Below, piece by piece: positions 42,673-51,172 of a stretch of 64,000 nt of DNA. The DNA is taken from assembly GCA_016793095.1 (NCBI GenBank), contig JAEUJQ010000060.1, forward strand, positions 62,001 through 126,000, written 5' to 3'. The notes beneath the pieces were generated by a model. The model had not been told where the DNA came from and ran no database searches. It saw only the letters and a program-made list of their open reading frames with translations. This DNA comes from Myxococcaceae bacterium. GTDB taxonomy: Bacteria; Myxococcota; Myxococcia; Myxococcales; Myxococcaceae. Numbering within the stretch: the stretch's first letter is position 1; every line of letters starts with the position of its first letter. A program made the position numbers and the translations under genes.

Positions 42673-44277
42673 ATGGCTCGGCGCGGACCGCTGGTGCTGG
42701 TGTGCTGCCTCGGCGCCATGGCTGGTTGCCTCTTGCCGGTTGCCGAAGAACACGATGGCGGAACGCAGCCTGTTGCCGGCGGAGGAGCGGGAGCCAGCTC
42801 ATCGGGCGGCGGCTTCGCTGGCGGCGCGGCAGGCGGTTCGTCCGGGGGCTTTGCGGCCGGCACCGCAGGCGGATCATCGGGTGGAAGCGTCGCGGGCGGT
42901 GCAGGTGCAGGCGCAGGGGGAGGCGGCGGCGCGGCAGGCGGTGCGTCCGGGGGCTTCGCGGCCGGCACCGCAGGCGGATCATCGGGTGGAAGCGTCGCGG
43001 GCGGCACAGGTGCAGGCGCAGGGGGAGGCGGCGGCACGGCAGGCGGTGCGTCCGGGGGCTTCGCGGCCGGCACCGCAGGCGGATCATCGGGTGGAAGCGT
43101 CGCGGGCGGTGCAGGTGCTGGCGCAGGGGGAGGCGGGTTTGCGGGCGGGGCTGGAGGTGGCTTCGGAGGCGCCGGAGCGGGCGGGGCAGGCGGTGGCGCT
43201 GACGCGGGGTGCCGCCTGAGCTTCTCGCCGACGAGCTACACCGCTGGGAACAGCCCGGCGACCGTGGCCCTCGCCGACCTCAACGGGGACGGGTTGCTCG
43301 ATGTGATTGCGCTCAATGAGTTCAGCGCAACGGCGAGTCTGTTCTTGAACGCGGGCGGTGGTGCGCTCGCGCTCCCCACCACCTGGCCGACCGGGCCCCA
43401 ACCGATCGGCGCAGCGGTCGGGGATCTGAACGGTGACTCGCGACCCGATCTCGTGCTTTCGAACTACTCAGGGAACACGTTCAGCGTGCTCCTCACGAGC
43501 CCCGACGCCGGCTTCCTCGCACCGATGGCGTTCTCGACGGGCCTCGGGCCGATTTCAGTCGCGCTGGGAGATCTCGACCGCGATGGCCGCCTCGATGTCG
43601 CGGTCGCGAACTGGCTCGCTGACTCAGTGAGTGTGTTCGGCGGGCTCGACGGCGGCCAATTCGCGCCCCGCTCGACTGTACCGGTGATGGGCAGCCACCC
43701 GTACTGCGTCGTCCTGAGCGATCTGGACGGCGACGGGCTGGCGGACGTCACGACCGCGAACGGAGTGAGCGCGAATGTGTCGGTGATGATCAACCAGAGC
43801 TCATGGACCTTCCAGCCCGCGCGTCTCGTGCCGACAGGGTTGACCAGCAACTGGGTCGCAGCAGGTGACCTCGACGATGACGGGCTGCTCGATCTCGCAG
43901 TCGCCAATGCGGGCACGGGTCAAGCCATGGCCAGCCTCTCGGTGCTCCGCAACACGGACGCTGGCCACTTCAGCGTCTCGGGCACGTACCAGACCGGCCA
44001 GTACCTGCGGACGGTGCGGATCGGCGACGTGAACGGCGACCGGCTGCCCGATCTCGTGGTCGCGAATCACGCTGACGGCACCATCGGCCTCTTCGCCAAC
44101 GCAGACGGCGGTGTCTTCGGTTCACAGCAACTGATCGGCCCGGTCATCGCGGGTGCGGTCCATCTGGAGCTCGGCGACCTCGACGGCGATGGGCGGCTTG
44201 ACGTGGTGGTTGGCACCTACAGCCCCAACGTCTCTGGCGGGGAGATCACGGTGCTTCTCCAGCGTTGTGGTCCCTGA
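42673..44277 (+). CDS. Lipoprotein with Gly-rich repeat linker and FG-GAP/VCBS-type propeller
   Basis: 534 residues from the ATG at 42673, with a lipoprotein signal ending GAMAGC. An alternative GTG lies 30 bp upstream. Residues about 35-185 are a Gly/Ala/Ser linker containing three 35-residue repeats. From about 190 to the end there are at least five FG-GAP/VCBS-like blades with Asp-rich calcium-loop motifs (ADLNGDGLLDVIALN, GDLNGDSRPDLVLSN, GDLDRDGRLDVAVAN, SDLDGDGLADVTTAN, GDVNGDRLPDLVVAN). This predicts a seven-blade-type surface propeller that may bind partners or calcium. It lies 12 bp before the FHA/sigma-54 activator gene and is divergent from the kinase. Confidence 0.88.
   Translation: MARRGPLVLVCCLGAMAGCLLPVAEEHDGGTQPVAGGGAGASSSGGGFAGGAAGGSSGGFAAGTAGGSSGGSVAGGAGAGAGGGGGAAGGASGGFAAGTAGGSSGGSVAGGTGAGAGGGGGTAGGASGGFAAGTAGGSSGGSVAGGAGAGAGGGGFAGGAGGGFGGAGAGGAGGGADAGCRLSFSPTSYTAGNSPATVALADLNGDGLLDVIALNEFSATASLFLNAGGGALALPTTWPTGPQPIGAAVGDLNGDSRPDLVLSNYSGNTFSVLLTSPDAGFLAPMAFSTGLGPISVALGDLDRDGRLDVAVANWLADSVSVFGGLDGGQFAPRSTVPVMGSHPYCVVLSDLDGDGLADVTTANGVSANVSVMINQSSWTFQPARLVPTGLTSNWVAAGDLDDDGLLDLAVANAGTGQAMASLSVLRNTDAGHFSVSGTYQTGQYLRTVRIGDVNGDRLPDLVVANHADGTIGLFANADGGVFGSQQLIGPVIAGAVHLELGDLDGDGRLDVVVGTYSPNVSGGEITVLLQRCGP
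42841..43137 (+). repeat. Three tandem 105-bp repeats (35-residue Gly-rich units)
   Basis: Units start at 42841, 42946 and 43051 with tccgggggct. The first two are nearly identical, and the third is truncated after about 87 bp. They encode the SGGFAAGTAGGSSGGSVAGG-type linker. Confidence 0.9.
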
Positions 44278-44289
44278 CGCGAGGTCTTC

Positions 44290-45621
44290 GTGGCGCACAC
44301 GCGGGTATCGACACAGCTGGACGAGACGGGCTCACCGCTGCGCTGCCAGCTCGTGGTGGTCGACGGGCCTGACGCCGGCCGCGCGGTGCCGCTCGACGTG
44401 GCGCGGGTCGCAGGCACCGCCTCGACGGTCGATCTCACGCTGGCCGACGAGCGCGTCTCGTCGAAGCACGTGCGCGTGACGCCGGCGGGCGCCCGGTTCC
44501 TGGTGAAGGACCTCGACAGCACCAACGGCACCTTCTTCGAGGGCTCGCGGGTGCAGGAGCTCGAGGTGTCGCCGGGTGCGTCGCTCAAGCTCGGGCGAAC
44601 GACGCTGCGCATCGAGCCGCAGCCGAGGGCGCTCGAGGTGCGGCCGAGCGCGGCCAGGCGGTTCGGCGAGCTCGTCGGCGAGAGCCTGGCGATGCGCGAG
44701 ATCTTCGCGGTGCTCGAGCTCACCGCGCAGAGCGACGCCACGGTGCTGGTGACGGGTGAGACCGGCACGGGCAAGGAGCTGGTCGCCCGGTCGCTCCACG
44801 AGGCCAGCACGCGGCGCAAGGGCCCGTTCGTCGCGGTGGACTGCGGCGCGCTGCCCGAGAGCCTGCTCGACAGCGAGCTCTTCGGGCACGTGAAGGGCGC
44901 GTTCACCGGTGCCCAGAGCAATCGCAAGGGCGCCTTCGCGCGCGCAGACGGGGGCACGCTGTTCCTCGATGAGCTGGGGCGGGTGAGCGCGGCGGTGCAG
45001 GCGAAGCTCCTGCGCGTGCTCGAGGAGCGGAAGGTGAAGCCGGTCGGGGCGGACACCGAGCGGCCGGTGGACGTTCGGGTGGTGGCCGCGACGCCAGCGG
45101 GCCTCGACGCCGCGATCGCGAGCGGGGCCTTCCGGTCCGACCTCTACTACCGGCTCTCGGTGCTGGCGTTCGAGCTGCCGCCGCTGCGCAGCCGGCGTGA
45201 AGACATTCCGCTCATCGTCGCCGAGCTGCTGCGCCGCCGTGGTCTCGAGCCGGACGGCGTCGAGGGCCCCAACCTCGACCGACTGAAGAGCCACCGCTGG
45301 CCCGGCAACGTGCGCGAGCTGCGAAACGTGATCGATCGCGCGCTCGTGCTGTCACCCGGCGCCCGGCGGTTCGGGGAGCTGAAGCTCTCGCTCGAGGCGT
45401 CCGTCTCCACGGCCGACGTGCCCGGCGTGAGAACCGATCTGCCGTACAAGGAGTCGAAGGAAGCGGTGCTCGAGGTGTTCGAGCGCACCTACCTGCGGGA
45501 GCTCATGGCCCGGCATCGCGACAACCTGTCGGCGGCGGCGCGCGAGGCCGGCGTCGATCGCAAGCACTGGCGCACGCTCTTGAAGAAGCACGGCCTCTTC
45601 GACGGCCCGGACGAGGACTGA
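44290..45621 (+). CDS. Sigma-54-dependent activator with N-terminal FHA domain
   Basis: 443 residues from a GTG 12 bp after the propeller gene. Residues 20-118 form an FHA domain (VDGPDAGRAVPLDV, ADERVSSKHVRV, DLDSTNGTFFEGS), the phosphothreonine-reading input. The AAA+ core has Walker A GETGTGKE, the sigma-54-contacting GAFTGA at 203-208, Walker B (GGTLFLDELGR) and the Arg-finger region. A C-terminal helix-turn-helix (DNLSAAAREAGVDRKHWRTL) follows. Such proteins replace the two-component receiver by phospho-Thr sensing and are typical of myxobacteria. Partner kinases are probably the neighbouring Ser/Thr kinase or others. Confidence 0.95.
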   Translation: MAHTRVSTQLDETGSPLRCQLVVVDGPDAGRAVPLDVARVAGTASTVDLTLADERVSSKHVRVTPAGARFLVKDLDSTNGTFFEGSRVQELEVSPGASLKLGRTTLRIEPQPRALEVRPSAARRFGELVGESLAMREIFAVLELTAQSDATVLVTGETGTGKELVARSLHEASTRRKGPFVAVDCGALPESLLDSELFGHVKGAFTGAQSNRKGAFARADGGTLFLDELGRVSAAVQAKLLRVLEERKVKPVGADTERPVDVRVVAATPAGLDAAIASGAFRSDLYYRLSVLAFELPPLRSRREDIPLIVAELLRRRGLEPDGVEGPNLDRLKSHRWPGNVRELRNVIDRALVLSPGARRFGELKLSLEASVSTADVPGVRTDLPYKESKEAVLEVFERTYLRELMARHRDNLSAAAREAGVDRKHWRTLLKKHGLFDGPDED

Positions 45622-46436
45622 TGCTGGCGCTCCTCACCACCCTCGCGCTGGGCTCGACCGACGCCGGCATCACTGCCTTCAAGAACCCGAAGGATGCGTT
45701 CGCCCGCGTGCTCGCCGCGAAGCCCTCGATCCTCGGGGTGGGCGAGTACCACGAGCTCGCGGGCGGCCCGAAGGCGCCGAGCGCCATCAAGCACTTCATG
45801 AACGAGGCGCTGCCGGTGCTCGACGGCGGCGCGACCTCGCTCATCGTCGAGACGTGGATGCTGAACGGGAAGTGCGGGCAGGTGGAGAAGCAGGCGGCGC
45901 AGGCGGTGGCGAAGACGACGCAGCGCCCCGAGGAGACGGAAGACGAGCTCACCACGATGATGGGGCGCGCGTACGACCTGGGCCTCAAGAACCACACGCT
46001 GCTGATCACCTGTGACGACTACCGCTCGATGCTCGACAAGGACGGCGAGCTCGATCCCGAGCAGTCGCTGCTGCTCATGCGCCGAAAGGTCGAGGAGAAG
46101 GCGCTCGAGGTGCGCGAGAACGAGGAGGGCGGGCTGCCGGGGAAGCTGCTGATCCTCTACGGCGGCGCGCTGCACAACGATCTCACGCCCGCGCCCGACG
46201 ACGCACCGTTCGCCTTCGGGCAGTCACTGCAGCGCGAGACGCGCGGTGGCTATGTCGAGCTCGACCTGCTGGTGCCCGAGTACGTCGAGAAGGACGAGGC
46301 GCTGGCGAAGGAGCCGTGGTTCGCGCCGGCGCTCGCGCTCGCGAAGAAGGGCCAGACGGTGCTGGTCCAGCCGTCGCCCGGCGTCAACGTGATCGTCTTC
46401 GCGTACTCGAAGCTCAAGCCACCACGTCGACGATGA
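45621..46436 (+). CDS. Secreted TraB/TIKI/ChaN-like protein (GExHE motif)
   Basis: 271 residues. Starts at ATG 45621, overlapping the activator stop. A short signal-like N-terminus (MLALLTTLALGSTDA) leads to a beta/alpha fold with VGEYHE at about 41-46 and LYGGALHND near 178. The combination GExxxE/HE plus GxxH is that of the TraB/TIKI/EreA/ChaN superfamily, in which the residues bind metal or heme, and known members include metalloproteases, an erythromycin esterase and heme-binding lipoproteins. The substrate is unknown. A 23-bp overlap with the convergent PP2C gene is visible at its 3' end. Confidence 0.75.
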   Translation: MLALLTTLALGSTDAGITAFKNPKDAFARVLAAKPSILGVGEYHELAGGPKAPSAIKHFMNEALPVLDGGATSLIVETWMLNGKCGQVEKQAAQAVAKTTQRPEETEDELTTMMGRAYDLGLKNHTLLITCDDYRSMLDKDGELDPEQSLLLMRRKVEEKALEVRENEEGGLPGKLLILYGGALHNDLTPAPDDAPFAFGQSLQRETRGGYVELDLLVPEYVEKDEALAKEPWFAPALALAKKGQTVLVQPSPGVNVIVFAYSKLKPPRRR

Positions 46437-47160
46437 CGGCGGTGATGTTGTCGGCGCTGCCCCGATCGAACGCGAGGCCGACGAGCCGCTGGCAGCACTC
46501 CGCCGGCGTCCCGGTCGCGAGCAGCGGCGTGAGCGCCTCGTCGTCGAACGGATCGTAGAGCCCGTCGGTGCAGAGCAGGAACCGGTCGCCGGGCGCGACG
46601 TCCACCACGCAGGTGTCGGCGGTCGCGTTGCCGGCGAGGCCCAGGGCGCGGGTGATCTGGTTCTTGAAGGGGAACTCGTGGCGCGGCGGCAGATCGCGGC
46701 CGGCGGCCAGCAGCTCGGCGTAGACGGAGTGATCGCGGGTGAGCGGCTCGAGCGCGCCTGCGCGGAGCCGGTAGACGCGGCTGTCGCCGACGTGCGCGAT
46801 CGCCGCCTGGTCCCCCGAGACGAGCATCGAGGCGATCGTCGAGCCCATCTGCCCCAGCCGGCCGGCGCGCTGATCGACGATGGCGAGGTGGGCTTCGGTC
46901 GCGGCCGCGCGGAGCACGTTCTCGGCGAGCGTCTTCTTCTTGTCCTCCTTGCAGGGCCAGGTGCCCGCGGGATCGCGCTGGTTGCGCGCGACGAAGTCCT
47001 CGAGCGTGCCGACGGTGAGGGCGCTCGCGATCTCTCCGCCCTCGTAGCCGCCGAGGCCGTCGGCGACCGCGAACAGGCCCAGCGCGGGCGCGTGACAGAG
47101 GCTGTCTTCGTTGTTCTTGCGCCGGCCGGTGCTGGTGAGCGCGTGGCTGAGGAGGTTCAT
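46414..47160 (-). CDS. PP2C-family serine/threonine phosphatase
   Basis: 248 residues, soluble. Signature residues: N-terminal metal-binding ENNEDSL-type (KNNEDSLCH), VADGLGGYEGGEIAS, GSTIASMLVSGDQAAIAHVGDSRVYRL, LCTDGLYDPFDDEAL and the final SADNITAVIVDVV. All Asp residues for the two metals are present. Opposes Ser/Thr kinases, and the local kinase and FHA proteins suggest one signalling module. It overlaps the convergent upstream gene end by 23 bp. Confidence 0.93.
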   Translation of the reverse strand: MNLLSHALTSTGRRKNNEDSLCHAPALGLFAVADGLGGYEGGEIASALTVGTLEDFVARNQRDPAGTWPCKEDKKKTLAENVLRAAATEAHLAIVDQRAGRLGQMGSTIASMLVSGDQAAIAHVGDSRVYRLRAGALEPLTRDHSVYAELLAAGRDLPPRHEFPFKNQITRALGLAGNATADTCVVDVAPGDRFLLCTDGLYDPFDDEALTPLLATGTPAECCQRLVGLAFDRGSADNITAVIVDVVA

Positions 47161-47285
47161 GCCCCTCCACCATCGCAGCCGCCGTGCCGACGCAGGGCCG
47201 CGTTTCCCGGGGACGGGTGGGGTGCGGAGGCTCCGATTCCGGGCAGCGGTGCGGGGGGCGCGCCCCCCGCGCTATGCTCTTGCGG

Positions 47286-47573
47286 ATGCTGCGAGCGCTC
47301 CTCTTCTCGGTGCTGTGCGCGGGCGCGTGGAGGTCAGGCGACGAGCTGGAGCTCGCGGTGGGCGAGGTGCGGGTCATCCGGGTTCCGGGCCTCCAGCGCG
47401 TCGCCGTGTCGAACGTCACCTGCTACGACATCAAGATGCTCGGTCGTGACGAGCTGCGCTTCGAGGGCCTGGCAGCAGGGTCGTCCCTGCGCGTCCCGCA
47501 GCTACCGCAGTGCCGAGCACGAGGTCGACCGGCCGCATCTCGAGCGCAGATGGCGGGGTGGCCGGCCAGGTGA
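47286..47573 (+). CDS. Secreted T2SS/T3SS pilus-N-like domain protein, possibly frameshifted
   Basis: 95 residues as read. Signal-like N-terminus (MLRALLFSVLCAGA), then a beta-rich segment (LELAVGEVRVIRVPGLQRVAV and GRDELRFEGLAAGSSLRV) like the N-terminal domain of secretin/pilus-assembly proteins (CpaC/RcpA-like). After SSLRV the frame runs into basic, low-coding-quality sequence and stops. The next plus-strand frame (from about 47505) shows strong coding third-position G/C for about 60 codons ending at 47701. Either a frameshift has split one gene, or two short genes overlap. The ATG at 47274 is an alternative start. Confidence 0.55.
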   Translation: MLRALLFSVLCAGAWRSGDELELAVGEVRVIRVPGLQRVAVSNVTCYDIKMLGRDELRFEGLAAGSSLRVPQLPQCRARGRPAASRAQMAGWPAR

Positions 47574-47701
47574 CGGTCTTCGAGGTCCCCGTGGAGTTGA
47601 AGGACGTGCGCGAGGTGAGCGCGACGGACGGAGGCTTGCACCTCGTCGGCACCGACGCGAACGGGGCCCGGTACGATCTCGTGCTGACGCCGCGCCCCTG
47701 A
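47510..47701 (+). CDS. Short downstream frame, probable continuation of the preceding gene
   Basis: 63 codons from a GTG. The C-terminal 45 residues (VTVFEVPVELKDVREVSATDGG ... RYDLVLTPRP) have a codon third-position bias like real genes in the window. It overlaps the previous gene by 64 bp in another frame. I could not name a family. It is more plausible as the displaced C-terminal half of that gene than as an independent gene. Confidence 0.4.
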   Translation: MPSTRSTGRISSADGGVAGQVTVFEVPVELKDVREVSATDGGLHLVGTDANGARYDLVLTPRP

Positions 47702-47741
47702 AAAAGCCCGGAGAAATCACCCCGGGAATTCACCCCGGATT

Positions 47742-47756
47742 GTCAGGGCGCCTGAC
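47742..47756. other. Short perfect inverted repeat upstream of CHAP hydrolase gene
   Basis: gtcagg-gcg-cctgac, six-base arms, within the 124-bp gap before the PG-binding/CHAP gene. It may be a protein-binding site or chance. Confidence 0.3.
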
Positions 47757-47825
47757 GTCCCTCTCAGAGAACGAGCGGCGGCCCGCATCCGACACTTCCC
47801 CAGACCTTCTCACCGGGAGTTCCCC

Positions 47826-48557
47826 ATGTTGGTTCGGTACGGCAGCCACGGCAGCAACGTCGTCAAGGTTCAGAAGGAGCTGCGCGCCGCGGGCTTCAAC
47901 CCCGGCCCCATCGACGGCGACTTCGGGGCGAAGACGCGCGCGGCCGTCCTCAAGTACCAGCGCAAATACCGCCTCGAGGCCGATGGCGTCGTCGGCCCGA
48001 AGACGTGGAACAAGCTGCAGCACGACGGGTTCGCCGACGGCGCGCGGCCCAGCAAGCCGAACAAGCCGAAGAAGCCCAGCAAGCCGTCGCGGCCCGAGCC
48101 GGTGTCCGGTCCACGCGCCCCGGGCACCTCGAAGATCCAGAAGATGCTGTCGGAGGCGCGCTCGCACCTCGGGTACCACGAGGGCGCCGGCAACCGGAAC
48201 AAGTTCAGCAAGGCGCTCGGGCGACCGCCGGAGCCCTGGTGCGCCGACTTCGTGAGCTACGTCGCGCGCAAGGCGGGCTTCAAGGTGAACACCGCGAGCG
48301 CGCAGGGCGTGGCGAACTACCTGAAGTCGCACGGCACGTGGAAGGGGAAGCACAACCCGCAGCCCGGCGACGCGCTGACGTTCCGCTGGGACGGGAGCGG
48401 CGGCTGGGCCGATCACGTCGGCATCGTCGAGAAGGTCTTCAAGCAGAACGGCCGCACCTACGTGCAGACGATCGAGGGCAACTCGGGCGATCGCGTGCGT
48501 CGCAAGGTGTACCCGGCGAACTCGTCGGTCATCAACGGCTACGGTCGCATGTACTGA
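47826..48557 (+). CDS. Peptidoglycan-binding and CHAP-domain hydrolase
   Basis: 243 residues. Residues 2-68 are a PG_binding_1 helical bundle (NVVKVQKELRAAGFNPGPIDGDFGAKTRAAV). A Lys/Pro-rich linker (PNKPKKPSKPSRPEP) follows, then a CHAP domain with catalytic Cys in EPWCADFVSYVARKAGF and His in GWADHVGIVEKVF. It should cleave peptide cross-links or amide bonds in peptidoglycan. No N-terminal signal peptide is visible, so export must occur by another route or the enzyme acts on lysis. It is separated by 0 bp from the convergent hrpB stop. Confidence 0.88.
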   Translation: MLVRYGSHGSNVVKVQKELRAAGFNPGPIDGDFGAKTRAAVLKYQRKYRLEADGVVGPKTWNKLQHDGFADGARPSKPNKPKKPSKPSRPEPVSGPRAPGTSKIQKMLSEARSHLGYHEGAGNRNKFSKALGRPPEPWCADFVSYVARKAGFKVNTASAQGVANYLKSHGTWKGKHNPQPGDALTFRWDGSGGWADHVGIVEKVFKQNGRTYVQTIEGNSGDRVRRKVYPANSSVINGYGRMY

Positions 48558-51086
48558 TCAGCGCCGCCCGCGTGGCGCAGGAGGCGTCGCCGTCTTCGGA
48601 TCCTCCGGCCAGGCGTGCTTCGGGTACTGGCGCATGAGCTCCTTGCGGATCGCGGGGTAGTGGCGGTCCCAGAAGCCGGCGAGATCGGTCGTCACCTGCA
48701 CGGCGCGCATGTTCGGCGCGAGCAGGTGGAGCACGAGCGGTGCTTTGCCGATCGCCGGCCCCTTCAGCAGCCCGAAGAAGTCCTGCAGGCGCGACTCGAT
48801 CCACGGCGGGCGGCCGGGCTCATAGTGCACCTGCACCGACCGGCCACCCGGCAGCGTGATGCGATCGGGCGCCTCGGTGTGGAGCAGCCTCGCCTGCTGC
48901 GGCGTGAGCGACGCCTGCAGCGCGTTGAGCAGCCCCGCCTCCCGCACCTCGTTGAACGATCGCAGGCCCTCGCAGAGCGCGGCGAGCCGCTGCTTCACGA
49001 ACGCATCATCGGCGACGGGGAAGCCGGCCTCGGGGAACGCGGCGCGGAGCGCGTCGATGCGGCACTGCCAGGCGGTGATGGCGTCGGGCTCGGCGAACGC
49101 GCGAGGGCCGGCATCGACGGCGGCCTGGGCGAGCAGCTTCGTCGCCTCGTCGCCGGGCGGGGCAGGGGTGCGGGTCTCTTCGAGCACCACGCTGCCGAAC
49201 GTCATGCGGGTGACGCGGTCGACCCGCTTCGCGTCGGCGTTCCACTCGAGCGCGTCGGACTCGCCGAGGGCGTCACCAGACAGCTCGAGCAGCCACTCGG
49301 GCTGAATCGCCGAGGCGATCCGCACCACGACGCCGCCCTTCCGCTCCTCGGCGTCGACCGCCACCATCAGCTCGGCGTCGTGCACGACGGACGCCGGATC
49401 GAGCGAGGCCGAGCCGCCGGCGGCGAACACGACGTCGGGCGCCTTCGGCCGGCGCCGCTTCGCCACGCGGTCGGGGTAGCCCGCGAGCACGGCCTGCAGC
49501 AGCGCGTCTTCGTGCGCGCGATCGTTGGCGGGCGCAGGGGTCTTCCTGTCCGAGAGGCGGCCGAGCTGCTTGCGCACGCGCTCGACGGACTGCATCGCGC
49601 CGGCGTCGAGCCCTGCGCTGCGGGCGCTGGTGGCCATGCCCTCCTTGAAGCGCTCGAGCAGCTCGAGCACGTCCGACGGGCCGGCGAGGGCGTCTCCGCC
49701 GCGGCGGTTGTCGCCGAAGCGGGCGCGCGCCTCGAGGCGGACGTCACGCTCGCTCAGCAGCGCGGCGATGGTGACGGCTTCGTCGGCGACGCCGCTGCGC
49801 TCGCCCGCGACGATGAGCCGGGCCAGGCGCGGGTGCAGCGGGTACGAGAGCAGCCGCTTGCCGATCGGCGTGAGCGTGCCGCCCTGATCGATGGCGCCGA
49901 GTAGCCTCAGCAGCGCCTCGGCGGCGTCGATGGCCGACGGCGGCGGCGGCTCGAAGTACGGGAAGGCACGCACGTCGGTGACGCCCAGCGCGCGCAGCGA
50001 GAGCGCAGACTCCACGAAGTCGAGGCGGCGGATCTCGGGCGCGTCGGACATCGGCCGGCCCTCGTAGTCGCCGCGCGTGTAGAGCCGAACGCAGGTGCCC
50101 GCCCGGGTGCGGCCCGCGCGACCGGCGCGCTGAATCGCCGACGACTTCGACACCTTCTGCACCTTCAGCGTGGGCAGGCCGCTCCAGGGCGAGTGAGCGG
50201 CGACGCGCGCGAGGCCCGAGTCGATGACCGCCGCGACGCCGTCGATGGTGACGCTGGTCTCGGCCACGTTGGTCGAGAGGATCACCTTGCGGCGCGGCGA
50301 GGGCTTGAGCGCGCGGTCCTGCTCCGACGGGCTCAGATCGCCGTGCAGCACGAAGAGCTCGAGCTGGTGGCGCTGGGCGAAGTCCGCGCAGGCGTCTTGC
50401 GCGCGACGGATCTCGGCGGCGCCGGGGAGGAACACGAGCACGTGGCCGTCGAGCTGCGCCTGGATGAGGCGCTTGAGCGCGGCGAGCACCTGCTGGTCGA
50501 GCGGGCGGTCGTCTTCCTTGTCCAGGTACTCGGTGGTGACGTCGAAGCGCCGGCCCTCGCTGCGCAGCGCTGGGGCGCCGTCGAGCCAGGTGGCGATGGG
50601 CGCGGCGTCGAGCGTCGCCGACATGACGACCAGCTTGAGGTCCGGGCGGGTCGTCTTCTGCAGGCGGCGCAGCATCGCGAGCGCGAGGTCGCCGGCGAGG
50701 TGTCGCTCGTGGAACTCGTCGAGCACCACCACGCCGACGTCGCGGAGCTGCGGATCGCCGACGAGCCGGCGCGTCAACAGCCCTTCAGTGACGAAGCGGA
50801 TGCGGGTCTTCGCCGACGAGACGTCATCGAAGCGGATCTGGTAGCCGATGGTGTCGCCGAGGCGCTCGCCGCGCTCCTCGGCCACGCGCGCCGCGGCGAG
50901 GCGGGTCGCGAGCCGGCGGGGCTGCAGGACGACGATCTCTCTCTGGCCAGCGAGGCCTGCGTCGAGCAGCGCCGGAGGGACGCGGGTCGTCTTGCCGGCC
51001 CCCGGTGGCGCCTCGAGCACGAGCGCGTCGCGCGTGCGGAGCGCCGAGACGATCTCGGGCAGCAGGGAGTCGATGGGCAGCTGCAT
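48558..51086 (-). CDS. hrpB: ATP-dependent helicase HrpB
   Basis: 842 residues, normal length. DEAH-like superfamily-2 helicase: Walker A GAGKTTRVPPALLD, motif II DEFHERHLAGDLALA (typical DEFHER of HrpB), motif III SATLD, motif VI QRAGRAGRTRAG. The C-terminal HrpB-specific domain (LPGGRSVQVHYEPGRPPWIE ... APNMRAVQVTTDL) is complete. Biological role in Bacteria is poorly defined. Start ATG at 51086. It ends at the convergent CHAP gene. Confidence 0.95.
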   Translation of the reverse strand: MQLPIDSLLPEIVSALRTRDALVLEAPPGAGKTTRVPPALLDAGLAGQREIVVLQPRRLATRLAAARVAEERGERLGDTIGYQIRFDDVSSAKTRIRFVTEGLLTRRLVGDPQLRDVGVVVLDEFHERHLAGDLALAMLRRLQKTTRPDLKLVVMSATLDAAPIATWLDGAPALRSEGRRFDVTTEYLDKEDDRPLDQQVLAALKRLIQAQLDGHVLVFLPGAAEIRRAQDACADFAQRHQLELFVLHGDLSPSEQDRALKPSPRRKVILSTNVAETSVTIDGVAAVIDSGLARVAAHSPWSGLPTLKVQKVSKSSAIQRAGRAGRTRAGTCVRLYTRGDYEGRPMSDAPEIRRLDFVESALSLRALGVTDVRAFPYFEPPPPSAIDAAEALLRLLGAIDQGGTLTPIGKRLLSYPLHPRLARLIVAGERSGVADEAVTIAALLSERDVRLEARARFGDNRRGGDALAGPSDVLELLERFKEGMATSARSAGLDAGAMQSVERVRKQLGRLSDRKTPAPANDRAHEDALLQAVLAGYPDRVAKRRRPKAPDVVFAAGGSASLDPASVVHDAELMVAVDAEERKGGVVVRIASAIQPEWLLELSGDALGESDALEWNADAKRVDRVTRMTFGSVVLEETRTPAPPGDEATKLLAQAAVDAGPRAFAEPDAITAWQCRIDALRAAFPEAGFPVADDAFVKQRLAALCEGLRSFNEVREAGLLNALQASLTPQQARLLHTEAPDRITLPGGRSVQVHYEPGRPPWIESRLQDFFGLLKGPAIGKAPLVLHLLAPNMRAVQVTTDLAGFWDRHYPAIRKELMRQYPKHAWPEDPKTATPPAPRGRR

Positions 51087-51172
51087 CCGTGGCGGCGCTA
51101 CAGGTGGACCCGCGACAGGTCAACCCGCCCGAGCACGGTGCGTGGCTCCAGCCGTGACCGCTCTCGGGCTGA

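Noticed and set aside
42540-43073. Pro-rich N-terminal extension of the kinase
   Set aside because: Antisense of the Gly-rich linker of the divergent lipoprotein; the kinase P-loop starts near the GTG at 42539.
40234-43137. Gly-rich tandem repeats as possible CRISPR or mobile element
   Set aside because: Units are contiguous, without spacers, and in frame with coding sequence; no cas or transposase gene is present.
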